NCBI GenBank assembly: GCA_038731605.1
Contig: JAVYQP010000013.1
Coordinates: 1 to 19,551, forward strand
Length of the DNA: 19,551 bases
DNA from: WYZ-LMO2 sp038731605
GTDB lineage: Archaea; Halobacteriota; Archaeoglobi; Archaeoglobales; Archaeoglobaceae
Direction: 5' to 3'
The notes beneath the pieces were generated by a model that was not told the origin of the DNA, did not search any database, and saw only the letters and a list, made by a program, of their open reading frames with translations. How positions within the stretch are numbered: the first letter of the stretch is position 1; the number at the start of each line of letters is the position of its first letter. Shown in pieces: positions 7,030 to 13,635 of the stretch. A program made the translations under genes and the position numbers.

Positions 7030-7341
7030 ATGCTGTTGGAAATAGCAGAAGTTTTGGAAAAGCTCAGAGTGAAGCCATCGGACGTGAAGATCTACAACCT
7101 TCTGAGAAACAGAGAGCTTGGAGTTAGGGAGATCGCGAAAGAACTGAACTTGTCGACGAGGTTCGTAAGGGATAGACTGAAGGAGCTAACGAGGCGTGGA
7201 ATCGTGAAAAGGAGACTCGTGGAGCAGGGGTGGATAGGATACAAATACACCGCAGAGGATCCCCTTGAAATCCTAAGAAAGCTTAGGGCTCAGTTGCACG
7301 AGGAGTTCCTCAGACTCGAGAAGGCACTTTTAAATATTTAA
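7030..7341 (+). CDS. Winged helix-turn-helix transcriptional regulator (TrmB/ArsR-like)
   Basis: This 103-residue protein consists almost wholly of a DNA-binding domain. Helices at about 17-27 and 31-38 are followed by a recognition helix (STRFVRDRLKELTRRGIVKR, 42-61) and a basic beta wing (RRLVEQGWIGYKYTAEDP). The last 25 residues form a Leu-rich charged helix, probably for dimerisation. This resembles the N-terminal domain of TrmB and small archaeal ArsR/MarR-type repressors. No ligand domain is present. The ATG at 7030 is supported by a strong Shine-Dalgarno sequence, AGAGGTGA, ending 4 nt upstream. The gene diverges from the radical SAM operon across an inverted repeat and lies 14 nt before the HIT gene. 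It may control itself and the radical SAM pair; that is inference. Confidence 0.82.
   Translation: MLLEIAEVLEKLRVKPSDVKIYNLLRNRELGVREIAKELNLSTRFVRDRLKELTRRGIVKRRLVEQGWIGYKYTAEDPLEILRKLRAQLHEEFLRLEKALLNI
7328..7341 (+). promoter_or_regulatory. TATA-like core for the HIT gene
   Basis: TTTTAAATATTTAA covers the final codons and stop of the regulator gene. Its upstream half is centred 24 nt before the ATG at 7356. The HIT gene may therefore be transcribed from its own leaderless promoter as well as by read-through. A GGAG sits at 7342-7345. Confidence 0.4.
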
Positions 7342-7355
7342 GGAGAAGCAAATCT

Positions 7356-7859
7356 ATGGAGCGCATCTTCGCACCTTGGAGAATCCGCTACATCTTAGCG
7401 CCGAAGCCCAAGGATTGTGTTTTTTGCAACGCCCTGAAAATCGATGAAAAGGAAGCGCTCGTGGTTTATAAAGCGAAGGAGAGCTACGTGATAATGAACA
7501 GAAACCCCTACAACCCGGGACACGTGATGGTTTGTCCAAACCGCCATGTAGCGAGCCTTGAAGAGCTCAGCGATGAAGAGATTTGCGAGATGATGCGGTT
7601 GACGAGGCTTGCAATTAAAGCGATAAGGCATTGCATGAACCCAGACGGTTTCAACGTGGGCATAAACATTGGAAAAGTCGCAGGCGCTGGTATAGCGGAG
7701 CACTTGCACATCCACATAGTTCCGAGATGGAACGGAGACACATCGTTCATGCCGGTGCTTGCGGACGTGCAAGTGGTTCCAGAAGCGCTTGAAGAGACGT
7801 TCGAAAAATTAAGAGAGTCCTTTAATGTCCTCAGCGATAGCTCTCAGCACGAGTCCTAA
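7356..7859 (+). CDS. HIT-family (histidine triad) nucleotide hydrolase or transferase
   Basis: This 167-residue protein has the HIT signature EHLHIHIVPRW with H116, H118 and H120; the middle His is the usual nucleophile forming a nucleotidyl-His intermediate. C21 and C24 (CVFC) and H64 (NRHV) are a plausible zinc site, as in archaeal and bacterial Fhit/AP4A phosphorylase-like members. NPYNPGHVMVCPNRHV is typical of the branch. It should cleave or transfer an AMP group from dinucleoside polyphosphates or adenylated metabolites in the cytoplasm; the physiological substrate is unknown. It follows the winged-helix gene by 14 nt. Its last 51 bases overlap the 3' end of the convergent TPR gene. The C-terminal dozen residues (NVLSDSSQHES) look non-conserved, so this overlap is likely a recent extension of one of the two frames. 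Confidence 0.9.
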   Translation: MERIFAPWRIRYILAPKPKDCVFCNALKIDEKEALVVYKAKESYVIMNRNPYNPGHVMVCPNRHVASLEELSDEEICEMMRLTRLAIKAIRHCMNPDGFNVGINIGKVAGAGIAEHLHIHIVPRWNGDTSFMPVLADVQVVPEALEETFEKLRESFNVLSDSSQHES

Positions 7860-8789
7860 GACGCCTTGCCCAAAATCGCCCCTCTTTATTTTGTCCAGCA
7901 GTTCCGAGTCCTCGAGTTCGACGTTTGCGTTGTAGTAAAACCGCAGGATTATCTTTTTGAGCTCCCCAGCGAGTTTTGAAAGCTCCTCGCTTTCCATCGC
8001 CCTGTCGAAGCAGTGCATGTAGTTTACACTCTCGAATCCACTCCTTATGGCAAGAAAACTCAAGCATCCCGCCTCAAAAAACTCCTTGCTCGCATCCTTT
8101 CCCTCCCTCTCCAGCTTTTTTGCCTTCAAATACTTCACCTTCGCAAGGATTTCAATCGGCAGATCAAAGCCTTCGATTTCCTCAAAGCTTATCGCTCCGA
8201 GCACAAGAAGGTTTTGCAAGGTTGCAAGGTCTTTTCCGAGCTTCAAAGCTTCTCTGAGAACTTTTTCCGCCTCTTCTCTCTTCCCTCGCTTCATAAGCGC
8301 AATCGCAAGATTGTTCATAATCTTCACATCTTTTTTTACTTCTAACGCTTTTCTTAGCAATTCTTCCGCAGTTTCGTAGTTTCCAAGCTTAATCTCAAGC
8401 ACTCCGAGTGCAGAGAAAATTTCAGCCTTAAGCTCGGGATCGTCTAAGAACTCCATAACCGCAATCGCATCCGTATAGCATTTCTTCGCCTCAAAAAACT
8501 TTTTCAGCACTTGGTAAAGGTTTCCGAGGTTGAAAAGGCAACCTGCAACGTTTCTCATCAGCTTCTCGTTCTCTTCTGCGAGCTTTATGTAGATCTCGAG
8601 CGCCTCAAGGTAGTATTTCTCTGCCTTCTCAAATTCACGAAGCTCGTAGTATAGATTCCCAAGCGTTCCAAGAACTCTACCACGTTCTTGTCCATCGACG
8701 GTCTCCAAAATTTTTTCTCCGAGTTCGCAAAGCTTTCTCGGATCTTCACTCCCTCTGTTTGCAAGATCTACGAACTCTTCGACGTCCAT
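7809..8789 (-). CDS. Tetratricopeptide-repeat protein of unknown function
   Basis: Translation from the ATG at 8789 gives 326 residues. That start is preferred over the in-frame ATG at 8807 because a TATA-like core is centred 24-25 nt upstream of it. About four TPR units are visible, roughly at residues 38-71 (LGNLYYELREFEKAEKYYLE), 82-115 (LGNLYQVLKKFFEAKKCY), 122-155 (LGVLEIKLGNYETAEELL) and 155-188 (LAIALMKRGKREEAEKVL). A helical C-terminal half without clear repeats follows. There is no signal peptide or transmembrane segment, so it is probably a cytoplasmic protein-interaction scaffold. Partners cannot be inferred. It is divergent from the citramalate synthase gene with one AT core between them, and overlaps the HIT gene by 51 bp at its 3' end. 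Confidence 0.82.
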   Translation of the reverse strand: MDVEEFVDLANRGSEDPRKLCELGEKILETVDGQERGRVLGTLGNLYYELREFEKAEKYYLEALEIYIKLAEENEKLMRNVAGCLFNLGNLYQVLKKFFEAKKCYTDAIAVMEFLDDPELKAEIFSALGVLEIKLGNYETAEELLRKALEVKKDVKIMNNLAIALMKRGKREEAEKVLREALKLGKDLATLQNLLVLGAISFEEIEGFDLPIEILAKVKYLKAKKLEREGKDASKEFFEAGCLSFLAIRSGFESVNYMHCFDRAMESEELSKLAGELKKIILRFYYNANVELEDSELLDKIKRGDFGQGVLGLVLRAIAEDIKGLS

Positions 8790-8809
8790 CGATTCAGCTG
8801 TGAACAAGC

Positions 8810-8819
8810 TTTTTTAACC
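8810..8819. promoter_or_regulatory. Shared TATA-like core between the TPR gene and cimA
   Basis: TTTTTTAACC lies exactly midway between the GTG at 8838 (plus) and the ATG at 8789 (minus): the centre of TTTTTTAA is 24.5 nt from each start codon. This fits leaderless initiation in both directions from one AT core, although the poly-T/A element is not a consensus TATA box. Confidence 0.45.
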
Positions 8820-8837
8820 TTATCCCATCGTTGCAGT

Positions 8838-10307
8838 GTGAAAGTCTTGATCCTCGACACAACGCTGAGAGATGGAGAGCAAACACCGGGAGTTTCGCTC
8901 ACGGTAGAGCAGAAAGTAATGATTGCAGAAGCCCTCGATGCCTTAGGAGTTGACGTGATCGAAGCTGGGACTGCGATCGCTTCAAAAGGAGATTTTGAGG
9001 CAATAAAAGAGATATCGCAACGTGGTCTTAAGGCTGAGATCTGCAGTTTTGCAAGGATCAAAAAAGAAGACATAGACTCCGCAGCGGATGCGAACGCTGA
9101 CTCGATATTCATGGTCGCTCCATCTTCGGATTACCACATTCAAGCGAAGTTCCCGGGAAAGGGGAAGGACTTCGTAATCGAGAAGAGCGTTGAAGCGATC
9201 GAGTATGCGAAGGAGAGGGGATTGATCGTTGAATTCGGCGCAGAAGATGCGTCTCGTGCAGACCTCGAATTCGTTGTTTCGCTTTTAAAAGCTGGAGAAG
9301 AGGCGAATGCAGACAGGTTGACTTTCGCAGACACTGTTGGAGTCCTAACGCCTGAGAGAACTGCGGAAGTTATTAAGAGGCTTAAGAAAGAGCTGAAGAA
9401 ACCGATTGCGATCCACTGTCACGACGACTTCGGGCTTGCGACTGCAAACACGATCCAGGCGGTGATAAACGGAGCAAACGAGTTCCATGCGACGATCAAC
9501 GGCATCGGGGAAAGAGCTGGAAACGCAGCGTTGGAAGAGATCACCATGGCTCTTGAGTTCCTATACGGACTAAAGCTCGAGATAAACAAGGAAAGGCTTT
9601 ATCCGACTTCTAAGCTCGTGGAGAAGTTCACGAGGGTCGTTGTTCCACCAAACAAGCCGATAGTTGGAGACAACGCCTTTACGCACGAAAGTGGAATTCA
9701 CACGTCTGCGCTCTTGAAAGACTCCCGAACCTACGAGCCGATCTCCCCGGAGATAATAGGGAGGAAGCGGGTAATAGTCTTGGGCAAGCACACGGGGAGG
9801 GCAAGCGTAGAAGCTATTCTCAAGGAGCTCGGCTACTCTGCAACTCCGCAACAGTTGGAAGAGATCTTAGCAAGAATAAAGGATCTCGGGGACAGGGGAA
9901 AAAGGGTGACGGATGCGGACGTTAAAGCGATAATCGAGACAGTCCTTCAGATAAAGAGCGAGAAGAAAGTCAAGCTTGAGGACTTCGCAATCGTAACTGG
10001 GAAGAACACGACGCCGATGGCGAGTGTAAAGCTACGGATAAATGGGGAGGAGAAGATCGAAACCGCAATAGGAGTTGGTCCTGTCGATGCAGCGATAAAT
10101 GCGATAAGGAAGGCTATTAAAAGCTACGCAGACGTGAAGCTCGTGAGCTACAGTGTTGAGGCGATCACAGGCGGAACCGATGCCCTTGTTGACGTAGTGG
10201 TTCAGCTCAAACGTGGCAACAAAATCGTCACCGCTCGTGGCGCAAGAGCGGACATCGTCATGGCGTCGGTTGAGGCGTTCGTTGAAGGTCTCAACATGCT
10301 AATTTAA
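8838..10307 (+). CDS. cimA: (R)-citramalate synthase (CimA/2-isopropylmalate synthase family)
   Basis: The GTG start at 8838 gives 489 residues beginning VKVLILDTTLRDGEQTPGVS, the canonical start of the family; the frame is open further upstream, but that part overlaps the TPR gene and looks non-coding. The DRE-TIM lyase barrel has R11-D12, the metal ligands H193 and H195 (AIHCHDDFGLATANT) and NGIGERAGNA. The C-terminal regulatory LeuA-dimer domain covers about 370-489 and ends with EGLNMLI. From memory, the sequence is much closer to the characterised CimA of Methanocaldococcus (GVDVIEAGSAITSKGE-like segment) and the A. fulgidus orthologue than to LeuA. CimA condenses pyruvate and acetyl-CoA to (R)-citramalate, the first step of the threonine-independent route to 2-oxobutyrate and isoleucine. 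LeuA or homocitrate synthase activity is the alternative. It is monocistronic by appearance. Confidence 0.9.
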   Translation: MKVLILDTTLRDGEQTPGVSLTVEQKVMIAEALDALGVDVIEAGTAIASKGDFEAIKEISQRGLKAEICSFARIKKEDIDSAADANADSIFMVAPSSDYHIQAKFPGKGKDFVIEKSVEAIEYAKERGLIVEFGAEDASRADLEFVVSLLKAGEEANADRLTFADTVGVLTPERTAEVIKRLKKELKKPIAIHCHDDFGLATANTIQAVINGANEFHATINGIGERAGNAALEEITMALEFLYGLKLEINKERLYPTSKLVEKFTRVVVPPNKPIVGDNAFTHESGIHTSALLKDSRTYEPISPEIIGRKRVIVLGKHTGRASVEAILKELGYSATPQQLEEILARIKDLGDRGKRVTDADVKAIIETVLQIKSEKKVKLEDFAIVTGKNTTPMASVKLRINGEEKIETAIGVGPVDAAINAIRKAIKSYADVKLVSYSVEAITGGTDALVDVVVQLKRGNKIVTARGARADIVMASVEAFVEGLNMLI

Positions 10308-10330
10308 TGTTTATTCCTTAAATTTATTTT
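10308..10330 (+). terminator. T-rich stretch after cimA, candidate terminator
   Basis: The sequence directly after the cimA stop contains TTTATT, AAATTTATTTT and no hairpin. Archaeal termination commonly needs only U-rich runs, so this is a plausible intrinsic terminator separating cimA from alba. Confidence 0.35.
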
Positions 10331-10333
10331 GGA

Positions 10334-10351
10334 GCAAAATTTAAATTTTGC
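10334..10351. promoter_or_regulatory. Perfect 18-bp palindrome containing the alba TATA box
   Basis: GCAAAATTTAAATTTTGC is a perfect palindrome. The central TTTAAA would act as a TATA box with initiation near 10367, giving a short leader of about 12 nt that carries the Shine-Dalgarno AGGTGA (10368-10373) before the ATG at 10379. The perfect symmetry over the TATA box would suit a dimeric DNA-binding repressor, or may simply be a strong symmetric core promoter. Confidence 0.5.
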
Positions 10352-10378
10352 ACGCAACGCATCCCTTAGGTGATCGCA

Positions 10379-10648
10379 ATGGCTGAAAACGTTATACTCG
10401 TGGGCAAAAAGCCTGTGATGAACTACGTCTTAGCGACGCTTACACAACTCAACGAGGGTGCAAAAGAGGTGACTGTGAAAGCCCGTGGGAAAGCGATAAG
10501 CAGAGCGGTCGACGTCGTGGAGATAGTGAAGAACAGATTCGTCCCAGGGCTGAAGCTGAAGAGCATAAAGATCGACACCGAGGAGCTTGAGTCCCAAGAC
10601 GGGAAGAAGATAAACGTTTCCACGATTGAGATAACGGTCGAAAAGTGA
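10379..10648 (+). CDS. albA: Alba chromatin protein (DNA/RNA-binding protein Alba)
   Basis: This 89-residue protein starts at the ATG at 10379, supported by AGGTGA ending 5 nt upstream. It shows the complete Alba fold sequence: NVILVGKKPVMNYVLATLTQ with the Lys-Pro pair (KKPVMNY) of the DNA-binding loop, then VTVKARGKAISRAVDVVEIV and the flexible hairpin near FVPGLKLKSI, ending ISTIEITVEK-like. The lysine in GKKPVMNY corresponds to the site acetylated in Sulfolobus Alba. Alba dimers coat DNA and also bind RNA, and are abundant chromosome-organising proteins in archaea. From memory the protein resembles one of the A. fulgidus Alba paralogues closely. The gene has its own palindromic promoter and is followed by a T-rich region. 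Confidence 0.95.
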   Translation: MAENVILVGKKPVMNYVLATLTQLNEGAKEVTVKARGKAISRAVDVVEIVKNRFVPGLKLKSIKIDTEELESQDGKKINVSTIEITVEK

Positions 10649-10650
10649 GG

Positions 10651-10670
10651 GAAAAATTTTTTAATTTTTT
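10651..10670 (+). promoter_or_regulatory. AT-rich core: alba terminator and promoter of the dehydratase operon
   Basis: GAAAAATTTTTTAATTTTTT lies between the alba stop and the GTG at 10686. Its T runs are a plausible U-rich terminator for alba. The TTTTTTAA core, centred about 24 nt upstream of the GTG, is at the right distance for a leaderless promoter of the three-gene operon. One element may do both jobs. Confidence 0.45.
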
Positions 10671-10685
10671 GTTCGTGCTTAGCTC

Positions 10686-11657
10686 GTGAAAGTCGGCTAC
10701 TTCTGCACGTTCACTCCGAAGGAGCTTATTCACTCCGCAGGGTTCCTTCCGTTTCGGGTATTCGCAACAAGGAAACCGATAAGCTTGGCTTCGGCTTACA
10801 TCCAAAGTTACGCATGCTCGCAGGCAAGGGGGGCGCTTGAAGTTGCGATGAGCGACGAATTCCACGGTTTTGTCTTCACCCGCAGTTGCGACACCTTGAT
10901 GCGCTTGACGGACATCCTCGAATTCTTGGGGAAAAGGGTTTACAACATCGAGTTTCCCACGAAGATCGGGAACGTCGACTACTACGTTCAAGAGTTGAAA
11001 GACTTTTGCAAAGCGCTCGAGAGCTGGGGCGGAGAAATAAGCTTTGAGAGGGTCATGGAGAGCTTAGAGCTATACAGAGAGCTTGAGGAGAAGCTGGCAA
11101 AGCTCTTCGAAATCCGTGCTGATTATGAGACTGCAATAAAAGTCCAGCAGATCGAAGTTCGAGATGCGATAAAGCTCGTGGAGAAAAAGATTGCAGAGGC
11201 GAAGAAAGAGAATGCGCCAAAAATTCTGCTCACCGGGAGCGTTTGCCCCTATCCAGAGATCTACGAGATCTTTAGAAATGCGGGTTTTGCAATAAAGGAC
11301 GATCTCTGCACGGGCAGAAGGTTTTTTGAGTTCAAGTATCCAAACTTCGAGCCCCAGGACTTGGATTCTGCGCTGAGGTTTTTGGCGGAGAAATACTTTG
11401 CAAAAGCGCCGTGCCCAACGAAGCACTACAGCAATGATTACAGGTTCGAGTATCTCCTAAGGCTTGCAGAAGACTGCACCGCAGTTGTTTTTCTGCTCGT
11501 GAAATTCTGTGAACCGCATTTCTTTGACTTCCCCCAGCTGAAGGAGAAGCTTGAAGAAATGGGAAAGAAGGTAGCTCTAATCGAGCTCGAATTCCCAGTG
11601 GCTTCGACAGAGCAAATAAGGACGAGGGTCGAGGCTTTGAAAGAGGTGATCGAATGA
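10686..11657 (+). CDS. 2-hydroxyacyl-CoA dehydratase/benzoyl-CoA reductase family subunit (HgdB/BcrC-like)
   Basis: This 323-residue protein has a GTG start. It belongs to the HgdB/BcrC/FldC family, whose heterodimeric enzymes carry [4Fe-4S] clusters and remove water from 2-hydroxyacyl-CoA, or reduce aryl-CoA, through ketyl-radical chemistry. Family marks are YFCTFTPKELIHSAGFLPFR at the start, SYACSQARGALE (C44), VFTRSCDTLMRL (C68) and a C-terminal KFCEPHFFDFPQLKEKLEE (C275) with STEQIRTRVEALKE. The three conserved cysteines C44, C68 and C275 are likely cluster ligands. It is short for the family because it begins directly at the first conserved motif. Its ATGA overlap with the next gene, with GAGGTGAT just upstream, shows tight coupling. 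The substrate cannot be read from sequence. Confidence 0.82.
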   Translation: MKVGYFCTFTPKELIHSAGFLPFRVFATRKPISLASAYIQSYACSQARGALEVAMSDEFHGFVFTRSCDTLMRLTDILEFLGKRVYNIEFPTKIGNVDYYVQELKDFCKALESWGGEISFERVMESLELYRELEEKLAKLFEIRADYETAIKVQQIEVRDAIKLVEKKIAEAKKENAPKILLTGSVCPYPEIYEIFRNAGFAIKDDLCTGRRFFEFKYPNFEPQDLDSALRFLAEKYFAKAPCPTKHYSNDYRFEYLLRLAEDCTAVVFLLVKFCEPHFFDFPQLKEKLEEMGKKVALIELEFPVASTEQIRTRVEALKEVIE

Positions 11658-12820
11658 GGAGGCTGAAAATTGCAGAGAAGATGCGCAACCTTATGGCTGG
11701 CTACTACATGCTTGGGCACGACGCAAAGGTGAGGGCTTGGGTTACGAGTGGTGCTCCGGTGGAGATTCTATATGCGATGGATGTCTACCCAGTTTATCCC
11801 GAGAACCACGGAGCCTTGATCGGCGCTGCGAAACTCGGCTCCTATTACTCGGAGTTTGCAGAAAAAAATGGGTTTTCGAGAGATCTTTGCTCTTATGCGA
11901 GGTGCGACATAGGTTGCGTTTTCGCAGGCACAAGCCCTATTGGCGGGTTGCCAAAACCGAGCTTCTTATTTGCCTGCAACAACATCTGCAACACCGTGGT
12001 AAAGTGGTATGAAGTCCTGAGCAGAATTTTCAAGGTTCCGCTCTTCGTTTTGGATATGCCGTTCATAAGGAAGGAGCTGAAAGAGTCTCATCTTCGCTAT
12101 GTGGAGGATCAGCTACTGGACTTCATAAAATTCGTTGAGAAGATAACGGGGACACAGATGGATGACTCAAAGCTAAGGGAAGTTGGCATGAAGTCCGTTG
12201 AAGCTGTCAAGCTTTACGGAGAATGCCTCAGAATGGCTAAAAACAAGCCTTCGCCAATGACGTGTTTCGATGCGTTCATAAACATGGCTCCGATTGTCTG
12301 TCTCCGGGGCACAGACTATGCGGTATCGTTTTACAAGGAAATGAAGGAGGAGCTCGAAGATAGGGTTAAGAACGGGATTTCTGCGATCGAAAACGAGAAA
12401 TTCCGCCTTCTCTGGGACAACATACCCGTGTGGTATAGGCTGAGATGGTTCAGCGAGTTCTTTGAAAGCAAAAACGCCTGCCTCGTTGCAGACACATACA
12501 CGAACGCTTGGACAGGGTTTAGCGAGATCAGGAGCTCAGATTTGATTTCGAGTCTTGCGGAGGTTTACACGGTTTCTTATCTGAACATAGGGATCGATAG
12601 GATGGCAGAGATAATAAATGGGCTCATTGAGTTCTACGAAGTCGATGGCGTTGTGATGCACTCGAACAGAAGCTGTAAGCCGTATTCGTTTGGACAATAC
12701 GAGATCCAGAAGAAGCTGAGCGTTCCTTCGGTGATCATCGAAGCGGACATGGTCGATGAGAGGGCGTTCAGCGAGGCGCAAATTGCGAATAGGCTTGAAG
12801 CCTTTTTGGAGATGCTATGA
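11654..12820 (+). CDS. 2-hydroxyacyl-CoA dehydratase/benzoyl-CoA reductase family subunit (HgdA/BcrB-like)
   Basis: This 388-residue protein is the partner subunit of the same superfamily. Marks are MDVYPVYPENHGA, RDLCSYARCDIGC (C79, C84, C88), FACNNICNTVVKWYEVL (C108, C112), HSNRSCKPYSFGQ (C341) and the ending MVDERAFSEAQIANRLEAFL. Likely cluster ligands are C79, C108 or C112, and C341, by comparison with dehydratases and benzoyl-CoA reductases. Start and stop overlap both neighbours by 4 nt (ATGA at 11654-11657 and 12817-12820), so all three operon proteins are likely made in step. The intact Cys-Ser-Tyr-Ala-Arg motif suggests an active enzyme. Substrate alternatives include aryl-lactyl-CoA, 2-hydroxyglutaryl-CoA, a short 2-hydroxyacyl-CoA, or an aryl-CoA. 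Confidence 0.84.
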   Translation: MRRLKIAEKMRNLMAGYYMLGHDAKVRAWVTSGAPVEILYAMDVYPVYPENHGALIGAAKLGSYYSEFAEKNGFSRDLCSYARCDIGCVFAGTSPIGGLPKPSFLFACNNICNTVVKWYEVLSRIFKVPLFVLDMPFIRKELKESHLRYVEDQLLDFIKFVEKITGTQMDDSKLREVGMKSVEAVKLYGECLRMAKNKPSPMTCFDAFINMAPIVCLRGTDYAVSFYKEMKEELEDRVKNGISAIENEKFRLLWDNIPVWYRLRWFSEFFESKNACLVADTYTNAWTGFSEIRSSDLISSLAEVYTVSYLNIGIDRMAEIINGLIEFYEVDGVVMHSNRSCKPYSFGQYEIQKKLSVPSVIIEADMVDERAFSEAQIANRLEAFLEML

Positions 12821-13587
12821 TCTCCGCTGGAATCGATATCGGCTCTTTAACTGCGAAGTGCGTTCTTCTCAGCGATTCAAAGATCTTAGCGCACAAGGTG
12901 ATGAGGGTTAAGCCGAAGATCGAAGAGACTGCGAGGGAAGTGTTCGAAGAGACGCTGAAGATCGCAGAAGTGCGAAGAGAAGATGTGACAAGGATCTTTG
13001 CGACTGGCTATGGAAGATCGAGGGTTGACTTCGCCGACAAGGCGATCACCGAGATAACTTGCCACGCTGTTGGGGCGAGCTTCTTGATTCCAAGCGTTAG
13101 AACTGTCATTGACATAGGTGGACAAGACAGCAAGGTCATTGCGGTGGAGAACGGCAAAGTTGTCGACTTCGTAATGAACGACAAGTGCTCCGCAGGAACT
13201 GGCAGGTTCTTGGAGGTTATGGCGAACGCATTGCACCTCACCCTCGAAGAGCTTGGAACGATTGCGATGAGGGCGGAGAAGAAGATAACGATCTCCTCAA
13301 CTTGCACCGTTTTTGCGGAATCAGAAGTGATAAGCTATTTATCCGCCGGGGAGAAGATCGAGGAAATTGTTGCTGGAATTTGCGATGCGATTGCGAGCAG
13401 AATCGTAGGAATGGCGACGAGGGTTGGGGTTAAAGAGGACGTGGTTTTAACTGGAGGAGTTGCGAAGAACCTGGGGGTTAAAAAAGCCATAGAGGAAAAA
13501 CTCGGGATCTCTGTAAAGGTTCCGGAGGAACCGCAGATCGTTGGCGCCTTAGGCGCTGCGGTCCTGGCGAGTAGGGAAAGGGCTTGA
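12817..13587 (+). CDS. hgdC: ATP-dependent activator of the dehydratase (HgdC/BcrA-type CoA-substrate enzyme activase)
   Basis: This 256-residue ASKHA-fold ATPase has phosphate-binding loops AGIDIGSLTAKCV (4-16) and VIDIGGQDSKVI (97-108), the adenosine motif LTGGVAKNLG (211-220) and cluster ligands C124 (NDKCSAGTGRF) and C163 (SSTCTVFAESE). These match the two cysteines of the [4Fe-4S] cluster that bridges the HgdC homodimer. The protein hydrolyses ATP to push one electron from reduced ferredoxin onto the catalytic heterodimer. Only one activator gene is present, so it resembles the homodimeric dehydratase activators rather than the BcrA/BcrD heterodimer of classical benzoyl-CoA reductase. 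A GGAG at 12808-12811 precedes the ATG, which overlaps the upstream stop. Confidence 0.9.
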   Translation: MISAGIDIGSLTAKCVLLSDSKILAHKVMRVKPKIEETAREVFEETLKIAEVRREDVTRIFATGYGRSRVDFADKAITEITCHAVGASFLIPSVRTVIDIGGQDSKVIAVENGKVVDFVMNDKCSAGTGRFLEVMANALHLTLEELGTIAMRAEKKITISSTCTVFAESEVISYLSAGEKIEEIVAGICDAIASRIVGMATRVGVKEDVVLTGGVAKNLGVKKAIEEKLGISVKVPEEPQIVGALGAAVLASRERA

Positions 13588-13607
13588 GCTTAAGAGTTGG
13601 GATAAAG

Positions 13608-13615
13608 TTAATTAA
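13608..13615 (+). promoter_or_regulatory. TATA-like core for the DNA ligase gene
   Basis: TTAATTAA is centred 24.5 nt upstream of the ATG at 13636. No Shine-Dalgarno sequence lies between them, so a leaderless transcript is expected. Confidence 0.45.
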
Positions 13616-13635
13616 TTTTATGCAGACAAACTCCT

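Noticed and set aside
5555..7341. RiPP biosynthesis locus around the radical SAM enzymes
   Set aside because: No short precursor-like open frame with a Shine-Dalgarno sequence, nor a peptidase or exporter, is visible next to the pair.
8688..8837. N-terminal extension of citramalate synthase (50 extra codons)
   Set aside because: The stretch overlaps the TPR gene and the shared promoter and does not resemble the family, whose proteins start at VKVLILDTTLRDG-like sequence.
10449..10991. Minus-strand frame of 180 codons across alba and the dehydratase subunit
   Set aside because: It is antisense to two well-supported genes, crosses their intergenic promoter and shows no domain.
10686..13587. 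Classical benzoyl-CoA reductase BcrABCD
   Set aside because: That enzyme has two different activator subunits; only one activator is encoded here, so the more general dehydratase/reductase call was kept.
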